This document shows, piece by piece, positions 1 to 9,855 of a stretch of 64,000 nt of DNA. The DNA comes from Paenibacillus sp. 37 (GTDB lineage: Bacteria > Bacillota > Bacilli > Paenibacillales > Paenibacillaceae): assembly GCF_008386395.1 (NCBI RefSeq), contig NZ_CP043761.1, positions 5,270,001-5,334,000 on the forward strand. The letters run 5' to 3'. The notes under the pieces are model-generated. The model was not told the DNA's origin and searched no databases. It saw only the letters and a list, made by a program, of their open reading frames with translations. The first letter of the stretch is position 1. Every line of letters starts with the position of its first letter. The position numbers and the translations under genes are program-made.

Positions 1-870
1 AAAAGTAACCCTGTCGGGACGGGATCTCAAGCCGTTGAATTGCTTCGACATTATATTGAATTCCTTGTAAATGGAGTGAACAGGGATATTTCTCTCGTGA
101 CCAAGAAGGCCACGTTTATTGAACGCTCTGCCTTGTCCAGATTATTTTTACAAGGAGCAAATGTACCTTATAGTCTAACCAATGAACCTCACAACAAGGA
201 TCGCAGCCTGATCTGTAGCCAGGATGTGGACTACCAAACCGATTATAGTCATTTGGATATAAATCTGCTTCAGAATAAAGAATTACGAGCATTGGCTTAC
301 ATACACGGAACGAATATGGGGGCAAAAAAAGAATTGCCCTGGATACCTAATGTGGATCGATCTCATATCGTTGATATGATAGAAACTCGTTGGAGACCTT
401 CTTGGAAAAACGCCATAGAAAGTCCACCATTCATTGAGGAATTTGGATCGACGCTCATTAGGGAGATTGAAGCTGTAGCAAGTAGCATCATAAATGATCT
501 TGAAACTCTTATTGAGGACGAACATACGCATACGCTGATTCATAATGATCTGAATCCCGGCAATGTATTGGTACACAACAATGAGGACGTTTATTTTATC
601 GATTGGGAGGAAGCAAGGTATGGCTCCCTGTTCTTCGATATCCCTCTGCGCTGTGCACATATGAGACAAGTTGAGATCTATCGTGAGGCTCTTAGTTCTC
701 AAGGATACGATATTCCACAAAATCAATTTGAAAAGTACTTCTCCTCGGCATCCCGATATCTCGGAATTCGTTATATGAGTTGGAACCTTGGAGTTTGGCA
801 ACACTCCCCCCAAGCCAAAGACGACTTAAAAAAGTATATGAAAATGGTGACTGAACCTTTGTTCTCCTGA
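1..870 (+). CDS. APH/choline-kinase-like phosphotransferase, 5' end outside window
   Basis: Aminoglycoside phosphotransferase-fold kinase, likely transferring phosphate from ATP to a small hydroxylated compound. The Brenner-type catalytic motif HNDLNPGNVL is present, followed by the metal-binding FIDWEEA segment. The reading frame is open to base 1 and the residues before the first TTG (base 40) read GTGSQAVELL, which resembles the usual early part of this family. I therefore treat the gene as truncated by the window edge and not as starting at the TTG. The C-terminus is intact with a TGA stop. The substrate cannot be told from sequence; antibiotic resistance is possible but unsupported. A perfect hairpin follows the gene. 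Confidence 0.8.
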   Translation, partial: KSNPVGTGSQAVELLRHYIEFLVNGVNRDISLVTKKATFIERSALSRLFLQGANVPYSLTNEPHNKDRSLICSQDVDYQTDYSHLDINLLQNKELRALAYIHGTNMGAKKELPWIPNVDRSHIVDMIETRWRPSWKNAIESPPFIEEFGSTLIREIEAVASSIINDLETLIEDEHTHTLIHNDLNPGNVLVHNNEDVYFIDWEEARYGSLFFDIPLRCAHMRQVEIYREALSSQGYDIPQNQFEKYFSSASRYLGIRYMSWNLGVWQHSPQAKDDLKKYMKMVTEPLFS

Positions 871-923
871 TCCCTTCATTTCAGATCGGACGTAAGATAA
901 ATTCAGTTTTCCTGAAACCAAAC

Positions 924-951
924 AGCTCCTGCCAGCGAAATGGCAGGAGCT
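924..951. terminator. Hairpin between convergent genes
   Basis: Perfect 11-bp stem (AGCTCCTGCCA) with a six-base loop, lying between the convergent kinase and amidohydrolase genes. There is no clear T-run on the plus side and only a broken one on the minus side, so it may be a weak bidirectional terminator. Confidence 0.5.
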
Positions 952-1046
952 TATACGGCAGGAATTCAGCGTGAACATCGCATGCTTTCTTGAATGACAT
1001 ACACGGATGATATTCCCTCAAATATTAAAGTTTCATTACTTCCCTT

Positions 1047-1925
1047 TTAACCCAACTCGGTAATCCGCTGTCCAATTCGCGGAAACAGCCCAAAGGCATT
1101 CTCGTAGAACACCTTATCATGATGCTGTTCCGGTACAAGTCGACGGACAAACTCGGCATACAGGTCGATAGGGGCAAGCGGCCAATCCGTGCCAAACAGC
1201 ATTTTCTCGTAATGATCCGAGTAGACCAAGGCCCGGCGGAAATGATCCATGAACAAAGGCTCGTTCATGAAGCGTTCAAAATGAGGCCGATCCCCCACCA
1301 CCAGACCAGACAGATCCGCATACACGTTCGGATTCTTCGCCACCACTTCAGCTGCATCCATCACCCAGGGATCACCCAGATGACAGATCATGAAGTTCAC
1401 ACCGCGCTGCTGAAAGGCCAATTCATCCACGGTCAGTGGATGCGAATACTTGAGCAGTCCGTTCATGGAGTACGTGTCTCCTGTATGAATCACGACAGGC
1501 AGGTTGTACTTGGCTGCAAGTTCATAGACAGGGGTATAGATTTTGTCATACACATAGTGATGATAGTATCCGGCATAGAGTTTGATTCCGGCTACCTCAG
1601 GGGATTGCAGTCTAGCTTCAATCCGGTCGAGCTCGTCCTGAGCATTTTTTCCATCCAGCGCATTGGGATTAATGCCCACGCATTCCATGAGGAATGACGG
1701 AACCTTCACTTCCAAATCAAGCCCCATCGGGTTAGGGGAACTGGAATCCGGGAACGCTCCCTTCGTCTGCTCCGTAACCCCCATTCCAATGCCCAGAATG
1801 ACGTCGTTTTTATCGAATTCCGCCTTAAGACCTGCGGCTGAGTAATCCACTTTGGACAGATCGATTGCTGTTCGGTGAAAGCTGTCGATGTCCGACAGAT
1901 GAATGTGAATATCAATGATCGACAT
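1047..1925 (-). CDS. Amidohydrolase family 2 metal-dependent hydrolase
   Basis: TIM-barrel amidohydrolase of 292 residues (COG2159-like), hydrolysing or decarboxylating an unidentified small molecule. Visible metal-site motifs in order: the N-terminal DIHIHLSD, a middle VIHTGD, ICHLGDPW and a C-terminal LFGTDWPL. An AAGGAGG ribosome binding site lies just upstream of the ATG. Its start overlaps the end of the GNAT fusion gene by 14 bp, so the two are co-transcribed and probably translationally coupled. The substrate is unknown. Linkage to the GNAT fusion suggests carbohydrate- or small-molecule-related metabolism, but that is inference. Confidence 0.85.
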   Translation of the reverse strand: MSIIDIHIHLSDIDSFHRTAIDLSKVDYSAAGLKAEFDKNDVILGIGMGVTEQTKGAFPDSSSPNPMGLDLEVKVPSFLMECVGINPNALDGKNAQDELDRIEARLQSPEVAGIKLYAGYYHHYVYDKIYTPVYELAAKYNLPVVIHTGDTYSMNGLLKYSHPLTVDELAFQQRGVNFMICHLGDPWVMDAAEVVAKNPNVYADLSGLVVGDRPHFERFMNEPLFMDHFRRALVYSDHYEKMLFGTDWPLAPIDLYAEFVRRLVPEQHHDKVFYENAFGLFPRIGQRITELG

Positions 1926-4900
1926 GTGAAGCCTCCTTTTTATCGGTAGAAGTTACAAAATTCAGTTTCAGAAGGTCATGCACATCCGCTGAACTCAGCG
2001 GGATTGATCCCAGGACAAGATAGGTCGGCTCCGTCCAGACCGTCTCCCCGTGGTGAAGTGTCAGATGATGATTCACGTGCAGACCCGTCACCTGATTATT
2101 GGCAAAAGCCCATGCACTCTGATTCGGGTAACGATGGACCGCATGCAGCATATTTTCACGCGAAACCGATCCGACTCGCAAAAGGTCTTCAAGTGGCAGG
2201 CCTACATCCACCTTGCCTAGCGGGAATCGATCTTTGCCCGGTTGCTCTATCCAACCTTCAGCAAATACAGATGAAGGCTGGAGGAAACGTTCCTCCGCAA
2301 GCGAGTAATCCGTCAGCGTCAGGCCACTTTCGTTTGTCACCGCAAGCAGCGTGCAGAGCACAGGAACACCCGGCAGCATCAGATAATGCTGGTGGATCGT
2401 GATTCCCCGATTTGCTTCATGCTTCTCAATCCGGGTAGTCAGCTTAATACCCTTCCAGACGTTGCCGTATTGATCCTTCTGCTCTGTCCAGGAAGCGACT
2501 CTCTGTTCCAACTGGCGGCTGAAACCATTCATGCCTGGAACTCCCACTCCCAACCCGCCGTACCACGGATTCCACCACGAGCGTGGAGCCGGTTCAGGGT
2601 ACGAGCTGTCCAGCCATTCTTCGCCTGCAACTTTCAGTGAGTGTACTACACTGCCGAATTCAGGAGCAACGGTGATCGACAATACGCCATTGTCTACAGT
2701 GTATACAGTTCCCGAAGAACCTTCTTCAATCTTCTGCTTCACCTCTGTTCCGCTCTGCGGGAACCAAAGAGCCGTTCGCTCCTGAATCCGATCTTCGCCC
2801 CGGTATAGCCCACGAACTTTCCAACCACTCACATGCTGGTGGCGGTCCACTTCGTCTGGTGAAAATGTCAGCTTGGCGGAGTTTAGATTCTGCTCCGGAT
2901 TGTATTCCTTCGCTTTTGCCATAACCTCCGGTTCGCTACCCTGCTGTACATACAACTCCAGCTTGCCCGCAAGCGGAACCAGTTTATGTTCAGTCAACGT
3001 TGCTTGCAGCACATCCGGGGCAAATGGATTTCCCTCACTGAGTGTCAGATCCAGATGACTATCCAGCAATGGAATGACCGGGTTACGCTGTTTCCGTGCA
3101 AACGCACGGAAATCATGCCACTTGGCAAAAGTGTTCAGAGCAAACACCGTTTCCTTGGTTCGTGCTACAGCCCCTGGCTCCAAACGGCCCAGATCATGCT
3201 GCAACCCCAGCGTGTATTCTGGACGAAGTAGCTTCAGGGAAGGGTCCCAATAGATCCCGCACGCCCCATACTCTTCTTTGCAGAACAGCCAGTTCTCCGT
3301 AATCTGTGAGCTATTCCAATGGTTCGGATCACCCGCATAATCATCGCCCATGTCAACGAAGCGCCCCTGATAAGGAAGGATCAACCTGTTACCATAGAAC
3401 CCGAAGTTATTCATTAGATACAGGTCCTCTTCCCAAGCAGTGTCTCGTGTATTTTCCACCTCGTGGTGGAATTCGGCGATTCCATTCGCAGACAGCTTGA
3501 CCACGGACTTAATCTGTAAGCCCGGGAAGTCCTCCGAGTCATACAGTGCTTCAAGAACCTGACGTTCCCCTTCGGGATAAATATTCACTTCTTTGGCTTG
3601 TTTCTTGGATAACTCTTCGGCAAACGGCTTACCCAGCTTCGGATAAGTCCACCAGAATGAATGACGGGAACCGGGATATTCAATCCACATGTTATTATCT
3701 TGCTTGCTCATATGAATAGAGAATGCACCATTCACAGCCACCCATTGATCCTCAATCTGCCCGCCATATTTACCTTCGATCCCCTTCATCAGGACAGAAA
3801 TTTTGCTTGTAAAAGAGATCGCATGGTTCCCCACGGGGACAGCTGTCACTTCTACTTCTTGGGAATAGAGACCATATGAACGCAAGGTGAAAGGCACAGG
3901 CACAGACATTTTACCTTTGGCAGGTACCGTAAAGCGCACCGAACGCTCTGCCCATTCCAGGAATTCATCCTCCGGAAGAACCAAGCTGAATTCAGTCTCT
4001 GCATCCACATTATTCTCCACGTTCAGAACCAACTCAGCCGGAATACCTGGATAGAGCTCCTTCACGGGCAAAACGGTCTTGATCTTGGCCGGGAATTTCG
4101 GGGCAATACCTAACCTGAACTCCGTTTTCTTACCACCGATCAACCATGTGCTGGCAACAACGGGATGGGTCTTATTGTTATTCTGTTCCTCTGTAATCGG
4201 ATCAAGGTGAAACTCACCTTCCACGGTAATGGTTTCTCCCGGAGCAACTGCTCGTGCAACGTCTAGCGCAAATCGAATGTTTTTGTTATCCTGACCCTTG
4301 ATTTCGATCGCCAGTTCAGACGCAGAAGTGTTCTTAATGCGATAGCGAACCTTATAGCTAGAACCGAAAACCAGATCATGATCATCGACCTCTGTAGCGA
4401 TTTCGTAATCCGGTGTTTCGAGGGCAGTCAGCCCGCGACCCGACTTTTCAAACTCAGCCCTCAGGGAGACCTCTCCCTTTTCCCACGTATAGTCAAAGAA
4501 ATCAAACCCACGCTCCCGTCGGCCATCCGGCTCGACGACGAGTTCACGCGTGCTGTCTGCATACCAATCCAGCTCCTCCAAATATGGAGCGAGTGCTTCG
4601 GTCTGCAAGATGGTGGGAATGAAATTCATCAGATGCACATTCTCATCTTTTTTCTCCCAGAAGAATCCGCACTTCTTGTACATCGGTACAGCCTTCGTAT
4701 TGCCTGCCCATGTGAACAGATCCAGACGGGGCCATCCGGCCTCTACGGTCTTGCGCACAGCATTCAGGATCAGGTTGCGTCCGACCTTATACCCGTGATA
4801 GTCGGGGCGTACGTTAAGCAGCGGTACATATAACGCTCTCTCGTCATAGCGGTAGTGAGCAAAACTGCAGAAGCCAACTACCTCTTTCCCATGAACGGCT

Positions 4901-5079
4901 AGAAATGCATGAAGATTGGACGAACTCTCCATCTCGCGGCGAACCGTTTCCTCTGTTCTAAGGTTAGTGCCACCTCCCCAGCTCTCATTACTACGGTTCC
5001 ACATATCCGCGAGTGCGGCAGCGTAAGAGGGATCGTATTCAATAATGTGAATTTGATCGATAATCGAAGTTACGGTCAT
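1912..5079 (-). CDS. Large GNAT acetyltransferase fused to beta-rich carbohydrate-type region
   Basis: Residues about 10-150 are a GNAT N-acetyltransferase fold, with VRPDYHGYKVGRNLI as the acetyl-CoA loop and NTKAVPMYKKCGF as the usual C-terminal GNAT signature. The remaining 900 residues contain no second enzyme I can name. They are beta-rich, with Ig/CARDB-like stretches in the middle and a C-terminal part (VYTVDNGVLSITVAPEFG, then RSWWNPWYGGLG) resembling galactose-mutarotase-type supersandwich folds. I chose the ATG at 5079 because AAGGAG sits seven to eight bases before it; a longer frame to 5139 has no such site. No signal peptide, so it is cytoplasmic. It is co-transcribed with the downstream amidohydrolase. 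Acceptor substrate unknown. Confidence 0.75.
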   Translation of the reverse strand: MTVTSIIDQIHIIEYDPSYAAALADMWNRSNESWGGGTNLRTEETVRREMESSSNLHAFLAVHGKEVVGFCSFAHYRYDERALYVPLLNVRPDYHGYKVGRNLILNAVRKTVEAGWPRLDLFTWAGNTKAVPMYKKCGFFWEKKDENVHLMNFIPTILQTEALAPYLEELDWYADSTRELVVEPDGRRERGFDFFDYTWEKGEVSLRAEFEKSGRGLTALETPDYEIATEVDDHDLVFGSSYKVRYRIKNTSASELAIEIKGQDNKNIRFALDVARAVAPGETITVEGEFHLDPITEEQNNNKTHPVVASTWLIGGKKTEFRLGIAPKFPAKIKTVLPVKELYPGIPAELVLNVENNVDAETEFSLVLPEDEFLEWAERSVRFTVPAKGKMSVPVPFTLRSYGLYSQEVEVTAVPVGNHAISFTSKISVLMKGIEGKYGGQIEDQWVAVNGAFSIHMSKQDNNMWIEYPGSRHSFWWTYPKLGKPFAEELSKKQAKEVNIYPEGERQVLEALYDSEDFPGLQIKSVVKLSANGIAEFHHEVENTRDTAWEEDLYLMNNFGFYGNRLILPYQGRFVDMGDDYAGDPNHWNSSQITENWLFCKEEYGACGIYWDPSLKLLRPEYTLGLQHDLGRLEPGAVARTKETVFALNTFAKWHDFRAFARKQRNPVIPLLDSHLDLTLSEGNPFAPDVLQATLTEHKLVPLAGKLELYVQQGSEPEVMAKAKEYNPEQNLNSAKLTFSPDEVDRHQHVSGWKVRGLYRGEDRIQERTALWFPQSGTEVKQKIEEGSSGTVYTVDNGVLSITVAPEFGSVVHSLKVAGEEWLDSSYPEPAPRSWWNPWYGGLGVGVPGMNGFSRQLEQRVASWTEQKDQYGNVWKGIKLTTRIEKHEANRGITIHQHYLMLPGVPVLCTLLAVTNESGLTLTDYSLAEERFLQPSSVFAEGWIEQPGKDRFPLGKVDVGLPLEDLLRVGSVSRENMLHAVHRYPNQSAWAFANNQVTGLHVNHHLTLHHGETVWTEPTYLVLGSIPLSSADVHDLLKLNFVTSTDKKEASHVDH

Positions 5080-5347
5080 GTTCGGATCTCCTTCTCTGTA
5101 TGTATAGGATGTTGAAGAAGCTAGTGATAGTCTTATCATACTATAATTGGAAACATTTTCAGAGTGTTATATTGGTGTCAGATTGTTAGGGGCGATCAGT
5201 TATCTTATGTATGGTCTAACATATCCCGCTGTGACGGGCTAAATCGGATATGCATGTGAGTTTTGACAAGCTCTATTCGCTATTGTTACTCTTTGTAGAG
5301 GAGTGTTACTTTACTATAAAAAATAGATAGATTCATGGAGGGAAAGC

Positions 5348-5953
5348 ATGACGGAGTGGATCACGCAATTTATACTTTTTTTCAAAGATTTGTCATATGC
5401 AGGTCTCGTTATTGCCTTGTCGTTTGAATTCGTACCCGCTGAACTCGTGCTGCCCATGGCGGGATATTGGGTGTACCTTGGAGATATGAAGCTGTGGCTG
5501 GCTATACTGGCGGGTACCGTAGGCGGAACGTTTGGACCTCTGACATTATATGCCCTGGGACGTTACGGCGGCAGACCGATGGTTGAAAAATACGGCAAGT
5601 ATTTCTTGATTCGCCCCCACCATCTGGACGCTTCCGATACATTCTTCGAGAAATATGGCAGCGGGGTCGCTTTCTATGGACGTTTTGTCCCCGGCATTCG
5701 GACTGTCATCTCCATCCCTTGTGGAATGGCGAAGATGAATGTGTTCAAATTCAGTCTCTTTACATTCTTGGCCATGCTTCCAATTACCTCATTGTACATC
5801 TACTTAGGCTTCAAATTAGGCTCTCAATGGGAACATGTGGATGAGATTGTTAAACCTTATATCGTTCCGGCAGCGGTGATATTCTTAGGAGCTTTTGGAT
5901 TGTACGTGCTTTTGAAACGTTGGAAAAGAAGAACGGCTTTGAACAAGTCATAG
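5348..5953 (+). CDS. DedA family membrane protein
   Basis: 201-residue polytopic protein of the DedA/SNARE-associated family, members of which include undecaprenyl-phosphate or phospholipid translocases. The family signatures are visible: FEFVPAELVLPMAGY near the N-terminus and FYGRFVPGIRTVISIPCGMA in the middle, with a Lys/Arg-rich C-terminal tail after the last membrane segment. GGAGG precedes the ATG. It stands alone with a terminator after it. A promoter probably lies in the AT-rich stretch around 5263-5330 (a TTGACA is present at 5267), but a matching -10 is not clear. Confidence 0.88.
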   Translation: MTEWITQFILFFKDLSYAGLVIALSFEFVPAELVLPMAGYWVYLGDMKLWLAILAGTVGGTFGPLTLYALGRYGGRPMVEKYGKYFLIRPHHLDASDTFFEKYGSGVAFYGRFVPGIRTVISIPCGMAKMNVFKFSLFTFLAMLPITSLYIYLGFKLGSQWEHVDEIVKPYIVPAAVIFLGAFGLYVLLKRWKRRTALNKS

Positions 5954-6030
5954 GTTTGCTGAAGTAAGGTAATGAGACGGACAAATTTGAGGTTGAGTTT
6001 AGTACTCATTCACTTGTGAGAATAGATATA

Positions 6031-6069
6031 AGCCCCGCTGATTGTGAAGATCAGTAGGGCTTTTGTTTT
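6031..6069 (+). terminator. Rho-independent terminator after the DedA gene
   Basis: A 12-position stem (AGCCCCGCTGAT pairing with ATCAGTAGGGCT, one mismatch and one G-U) is followed by TTTTGTTTT. It is placed to end the DedA transcript. Confidence 0.8.
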
Positions 6070-6209
6070 AAAAAAAGAAAAATCGGCTAAATACGGACTT
6101 CTTTTTTTGCCATTGAAGACTTAAAGTATTAATTTTAGCAACCTGCTATATCGAGGTCACGAAAGTAGGTCTCACGTATTCTTCTTTCATTCGAAAGCAA
6201 AACACCTTG

Positions 6210-6218
6210 AATCGAGCC
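6210..6218. repeat. Target-site duplication, left copy
   Basis: AATCGAGCC at 6210-6218 is repeated exactly at 7916-7924. The two copies directly abut the inverted ends of the IS1182-family element, as expected for a target duplication. Confidence 0.75.
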
Positions 6219-6333
6219 GAGGCCACTGAAAAAGTCCTCATTTAGAAAAAGGTACAGTTCTTCAAGAAAATTGAAGGGGCTGTATCTTTTTTTGTCGTAT
6301 AATTGGGTTATCCTGAAAAGTAGGTGAGAGCGG

Positions 6334-7784
6334 ATGATCCGACAACAACAAACCTTAGTCCTGAGTCCTTATGCGGCACTGTATGACATCGTCGTTCCGA
6401 AGGACAATATGCTCCGTCAAATCAACGAGCTTGTGGATTTCACTTTCATTTATGAAGAACTCGAAGCTAAATATCGTTTGGACAATGGACGTAACGCCAT
6501 CGATCCTATTCGCATGTTTAAATACTTACTGCTTAAAGCGATCTTTGAACTGTCTGACGTAGATCTCGTCGAACGCTCGAAGTACGACATGTCGTTCAAA
6601 TACTTTCTCGGTATGGCGCCAGAAGATTCCGTTATCGACCCTAGCTCCCTGACAAAATTTCGCAAACTGCGATTGAAAGATATGGATTTGCTGGACATGC
6701 CATTGGTCAAACGGTGACGCTTGCGATCGAGCAGAATATCGTGAAGAGCCATTCCATTATTGTTGATGCTACGCATACAAAAGCAAGCTACAACCAGAAG
6801 TCACCACAAGAAATTCTGCAAGACCGTGCGCGGAAATTGCGCAAAGCTGTGTATACCTTGGATGAATCGGCCAAAGCCAACATGCCAACAAAGAATACAA
6901 CCAACGAACTCGAAAGTGAAATCGAGTATTGCCAGAAGCTTATCACTTTCATCGAAACTGAATCTGGGATCGCACAAGTGCCGAAAATTCTAGAGCCTCT
7001 CAACCTGTTGAAAGAAACGATTGCAGATGACGTCGAGCAACTTCGCCTGGCGGCGGACCCCGATGCACGAGTGGGACACAAGAGCGCAGACTCTGCTTTC
7101 TTTGGATACAAAACACATCTGGCGATGACCGAGGAACGGATTATTACAGCCGCCGTTATTACAACAGGAGAGAAGAATGATGGCAAACAATTGCAGGATT
7201 TAATTGAAAAAAGCAAAGCGGCTGGCATGCAGGTGAAGACCGTCATTGGAGACGCAGCATTTTCCGAAAAGGATAATATTGTATATACTAATAAAAATGA
7301 GATTGAACTTGTAGCGAAACTCAATCCACTCATTACGCAAGGCAACCGTAAGAAGGAAGAGAAGTTCCTGTTTAATAAGGACGCAGGATTGTACGTGTGT
7401 CCAGCTGGGCATATGACCCTCCGCAAGGCACGGCAAGGCAAGAAAGGTGTCGGTGCAAACCAAACAGACACATATTATTTTGATGTAGAGCGATGCAAGC
7501 GTTGTCCACTAAAGGAAGGTTGCTACAAAGAAGGTGCCAAAAGCAAGACGTATTCCGTTTCAATTAAATCCGAAGAACACGCCTAACAAATGGCATTTCA
7601 AGAAACCGAATATTTCAAAGAGAAATCCAAAGAGCGTTACAAAATTGAAGCAAAAAACAGTGAACTCAAACATGGACACGGGTATGACATAGCCACATCC
7701 TCGGGTTTACTTGGCATGCCATTACAAGGTGCATTGGCCATATTTGCTGTAAATTTAAAACGAATATTGAAGTTAGCAGAGTAA
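6334..7784 (+). pseudogene. IS1182-family transposase, frameshift plus nonsense
   Basis: Three reading-frame pieces form one DDE-type transposase. The N-terminal piece (6334-6717) ends after DLLDMPLVKR. The protein resumes in another frame as TLAIEQNIVKSHSIIVDATHT, consistent with one lost base near 6700. The second piece ends at a TAA (7584-7586) that is in frame with the third piece (QMAFQETEYFKEKSKERYKI). This looks like a single G-to-T nonsense change replacing a Glu codon in a conserved EQ pair. The third piece runs to the normal end (NLKRILKLAE). The family assignment rests on overall likeness to IS1182 transposases. Confidence 0.88.
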
Positions 7785-7817
7785 GGAGAACAGAGAATAC
7801 AAGCGAATAATGCCAAA

Positions 7818-7865
7818 AAAAAGAAGACATAACCCCCAATACTTGGGTGTGAATGTCTTCTTTTT
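7818..7865. terminator. Bidirectional terminator inside the IS1182 right end
   Basis: A perfect 13-bp stem AAAAAGAAGACAT / ATGTCTTCTTTTT gives A-tract and U-tract on both strands. It probably stops both transposase read-through and transcription entering from outside. Confidence 0.75.
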
Positions 7866-7915
7866 GGGCTAAACGTTATCCACTACTTGAAAAAGCCAAG
7901 TTCTTCAGTGGCCTC

Positions 7916-7924
7916 AATCGAGCC
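7916..7924. repeat. Target-site duplication, right copy
   Basis: Exact copy of AATCGAGCC found at 6210-6218, abutting the right inverted end of the IS. Confidence 0.75.
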
Positions 7925-7965
7925 AAAGGTTTTTTTCTTCAAGTGAAATAATACATCTCAGTCAA

Positions 7966-9013
7966 CTATGTAACAGCTAATAATAAATCGGTTAACAATT
8001 CTTTTTCAAGTAACTGTATTTCCTTTAGTTTTGCTAATATAGCTGAAAAAGTTTTCATATTATTTGTAATGGCATATTTCAATGATAAATTTTTCAACAA
8101 CAAACATTCATTGCACAGAAATAGAGAGTTTTTTGATAAGTCTTCATAATTTTCAGCATTCAAATATCCTTTTGATTTTAAATAATCTATCCTTGTATTC
8201 ATGATGTTCTTGTGTTCCCAGATTATCCTGTATAATCTCATATCTTTACTTAATTCTATGTCATCAGAAAATTTAAGCAGTAGTTCATCATATATAGCTA
8301 GTCCAAAAACAGCGTTTCTAGTACCTTTATGTGTAAGGAAAGAGTTTTTGGATTTTAAAGAAATCTTCTAAATACAATTTAAAAATATCCAAATCAAACT
8401 CTAAATTAAAATGATAAACATCCCTAGTAGTGTTACTTGTTAATTCAGAATTAAAATTACTTATAAATTTTATAGTGGATTCCGAATTTTCTGTGAATGA
8501 TAAAACAAATTCTGCAAATGGGATGGCGTATTGACCAAATATCATTTGTTTATTGTAACCAAGATAATACAGCTTCTTTTCGTTTTTATTGTAACCGTAT
8601 ATTAAATTATCATGATGGAAATGTCTCCGCTTATAACTTGGTTTGTTAGACCAGTAATATTCATCAATACCAACTTCTACATAATAATTCAAGTCAATAT
8701 TTTCTAAAACTATATCCAAAATATTTTTATTGAGCGTATTAATTGTAATTTTATTTACGTTTGAATACTCTAAGAAAGGGATATTAGGGTATTTTCCATT
8801 GTGGGAGAAGAAATCTATTTTAAAGTCATCTATTGGATCTTTTCTATTATTATAAGTGTAGAGTTGAGTATAGTTCGTGAAAAACCAGCCTAAGAAAGCC
8901 TTATCTTTCTCTAATATCGCAAGTGGGTATGCATGATTTAAAAAAGTTTGAATGGAAGGAGTATGAATCTCCAATTTTTTTTCCACGTGCTCACTCTCCT
9001 TTATACTTAACAT
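7966..9013 (-). pseudogene. BtrH-like papain-fold protein (Trp variant), frameshifted
   Basis: Two frames make one protein of about 345 residues. Piece 1 (8327-9013) carries GWFFTNYTQLY and later HHDNLIYGYNKNEKKL. It stops at a TAA soon after DFFKIQKLF. Piece 2 continues in another frame from about 8335 as GTRNAVFGLAIYDELLLK and then IIWEHKNIMNTRIDYL. The 27-kb plus-strand gene has the same order in one frame (AWFYNNYIQIS, then IIWEHKKIMVNRI), so a one-base indel near 8330-8340 broke this copy, or there is a sequencing error. The position where related proteins carry a nucleophile Cys is Trp here. It lies downstream of the operon, separated from it by IS debris. Confidence 0.7.
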
Positions 9014-9201
9014 TCCTTATCATTTAGTTATAAATGAAGGTTTGTCAATTTTCTTTAACCAAAAGCACCGTGCTCTTTTTTGAATGGTTAAAATAATAAC
9101 AATCTCTTTTACAAATGCAAAAGCGAGATGTCCAACTTTTTTACATTTATAATAATAAATTATAATAAATAGATATAAAAACACATTTCCGGATTACAAA
9201 C

Positions 9202-9340
9202 GAGTTTTCTAGATCAACTCCTGCTTTCGCTTCAAATACACATACAACACCACGTCGGATGCAGCAGAGATCACCGCACATAAGCCGATTAATCCATCCC
9301 CGCCTGAAGTCCGCGCAATAGTCCCAACTGAATTGATACC
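9202..9340 (-). pseudogene. Decayed 3' end of an MFS transporter gene
   Basis: On the minus strand this reads QLGLLRGLQAG, then after a one-base shift GLIGLCAVISAASDVVLYV followed by YLKRKQELI and a stop. This matches the last 45 or so residues of the intact MFS gene at 31253-32524 (GFIGLCAVICAVSGVVLYV). At DNA level it is a diverged copy of 31246-31387 in the same orientation. Everything upstream in the gene is absent. Confidence 0.85.
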
Positions 9341-9399
9341 GACTCGCGACCAAATCGTTCCAAACTATACATCTTCCGTAGTCTGTCTGTGATTCAGCA

Positions 9400-9782
9400 T
9401 TTCTTTAATAACGAGGTCGTCGCTTTGCAGTTGCCTAAGTGTAACGATTTAGAGTTAGTATTGGATACCGTCGGACAATGGACAAGTAAAAGAAACGTAT
9501 GTCTGGAGCCGTGCTCCATTCAGATCAGGGATTCAAACAAACGTCGCAGGTGTACAACACACGACCAGAAGCATTCGACGTCAATGGCAGCCACTCTCGC
9601 AAATCAACCAGTCTGCATAGCGCATACATCGAATCTTTTTTTCGACCTCAAGTAAGTGTAAGTTAGAAACAGAAATCTATCCAGCCACTGAAGAATACCT
9701 TTAATTTTATAACTACCAATGTTTTCAAGCAAAACGTAAACAGCGCGTACCGATTGAGTATCGGCACACGCTGGCTGCTTAG
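9400..9782 (+). pseudogene. IS3-family transposase remnant (3' part of orfB)
   Basis: Broken rve-type integrase core read across frames: FFNNEVVALQLPKCNDLELV, then LHSDQGFKQTSQVYNTRPEA with DVNGSHSRKSTSLHSAYIES, ending in FQAKRKQRVPIEYRHTLAA and a TAG. The HSDQG aspartate and the IES glutamate region are typical of IS3-family DDE transposases. Only about the last 120 codons remain, with frameshifts and internal stops. No inverted repeats could be assigned. Confidence 0.82.
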
Positions 9783-9789
9783 TTTTTTT
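9742..9789 (+). terminator. Hairpin at the end of the IS3 remnant
   Basis: A 13-bp stem with two wobble pairs (AGCGCGTACCGAT / ATCGGCACACGCT) is followed shortly by AGTTTTTTT. It coincides with the transposase C-terminus and points along the plus strand. It may also hinder minus-strand read-through from the biosynthetic operon. Confidence 0.6.
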
Positions 9790-9855
9790 ATAAGTATACT
9801 TTACAGGGATATGACCAAAAATAGTTTTTATAATCTTATAATCAGAAGATAAGTC

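Larger units (their letters stand above)
6219..7915 (+). mobile_element. IS1182-family insertion sequence, inactivated
   Basis: A 1,697-bp element bounded by inverted ends: GAGGCCACTGAAAAA on the left, and the complement of GAGGCCACTGAAGAA on the right. A 9-bp direct repeat of target sequence flanks it. It carries a single transposase gene with two lesions. A stem-loop of about 13 bp lies near each end, at 6250-6290 and 7818-7865. The exact target repeat suggests fairly recent insertion, while the broken transposase means it cannot now move unaided. Confidence 0.85.

Noticed and set aside
283..813. Long minus-strand open frame opposite the kinase gene
   Set aside because: It mirrors the kinase gene, has no family motifs and no ribosome binding site; the plus strand carries the conserved kinase motifs.
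6690..6720. Programmed frameshift in the IS1182 transposase
   Set aside because: IS1182 transposases are normally one frame, there is no slippery heptamer, and a second lesion is present downstream, so mutation is more likely.
6788..7471. 227-codon minus-strand frame inside the IS1182 element
   Set aside because: Antisense shadow of the transposase, with no recognisable protein features.
9147..9353. 68-codon minus-strand ORF as a separate Cys-rich peptide
   Set aside because: It is an out-of-frame reading of the decayed MFS 3' end; the correct frame gives the MFS C-terminus.
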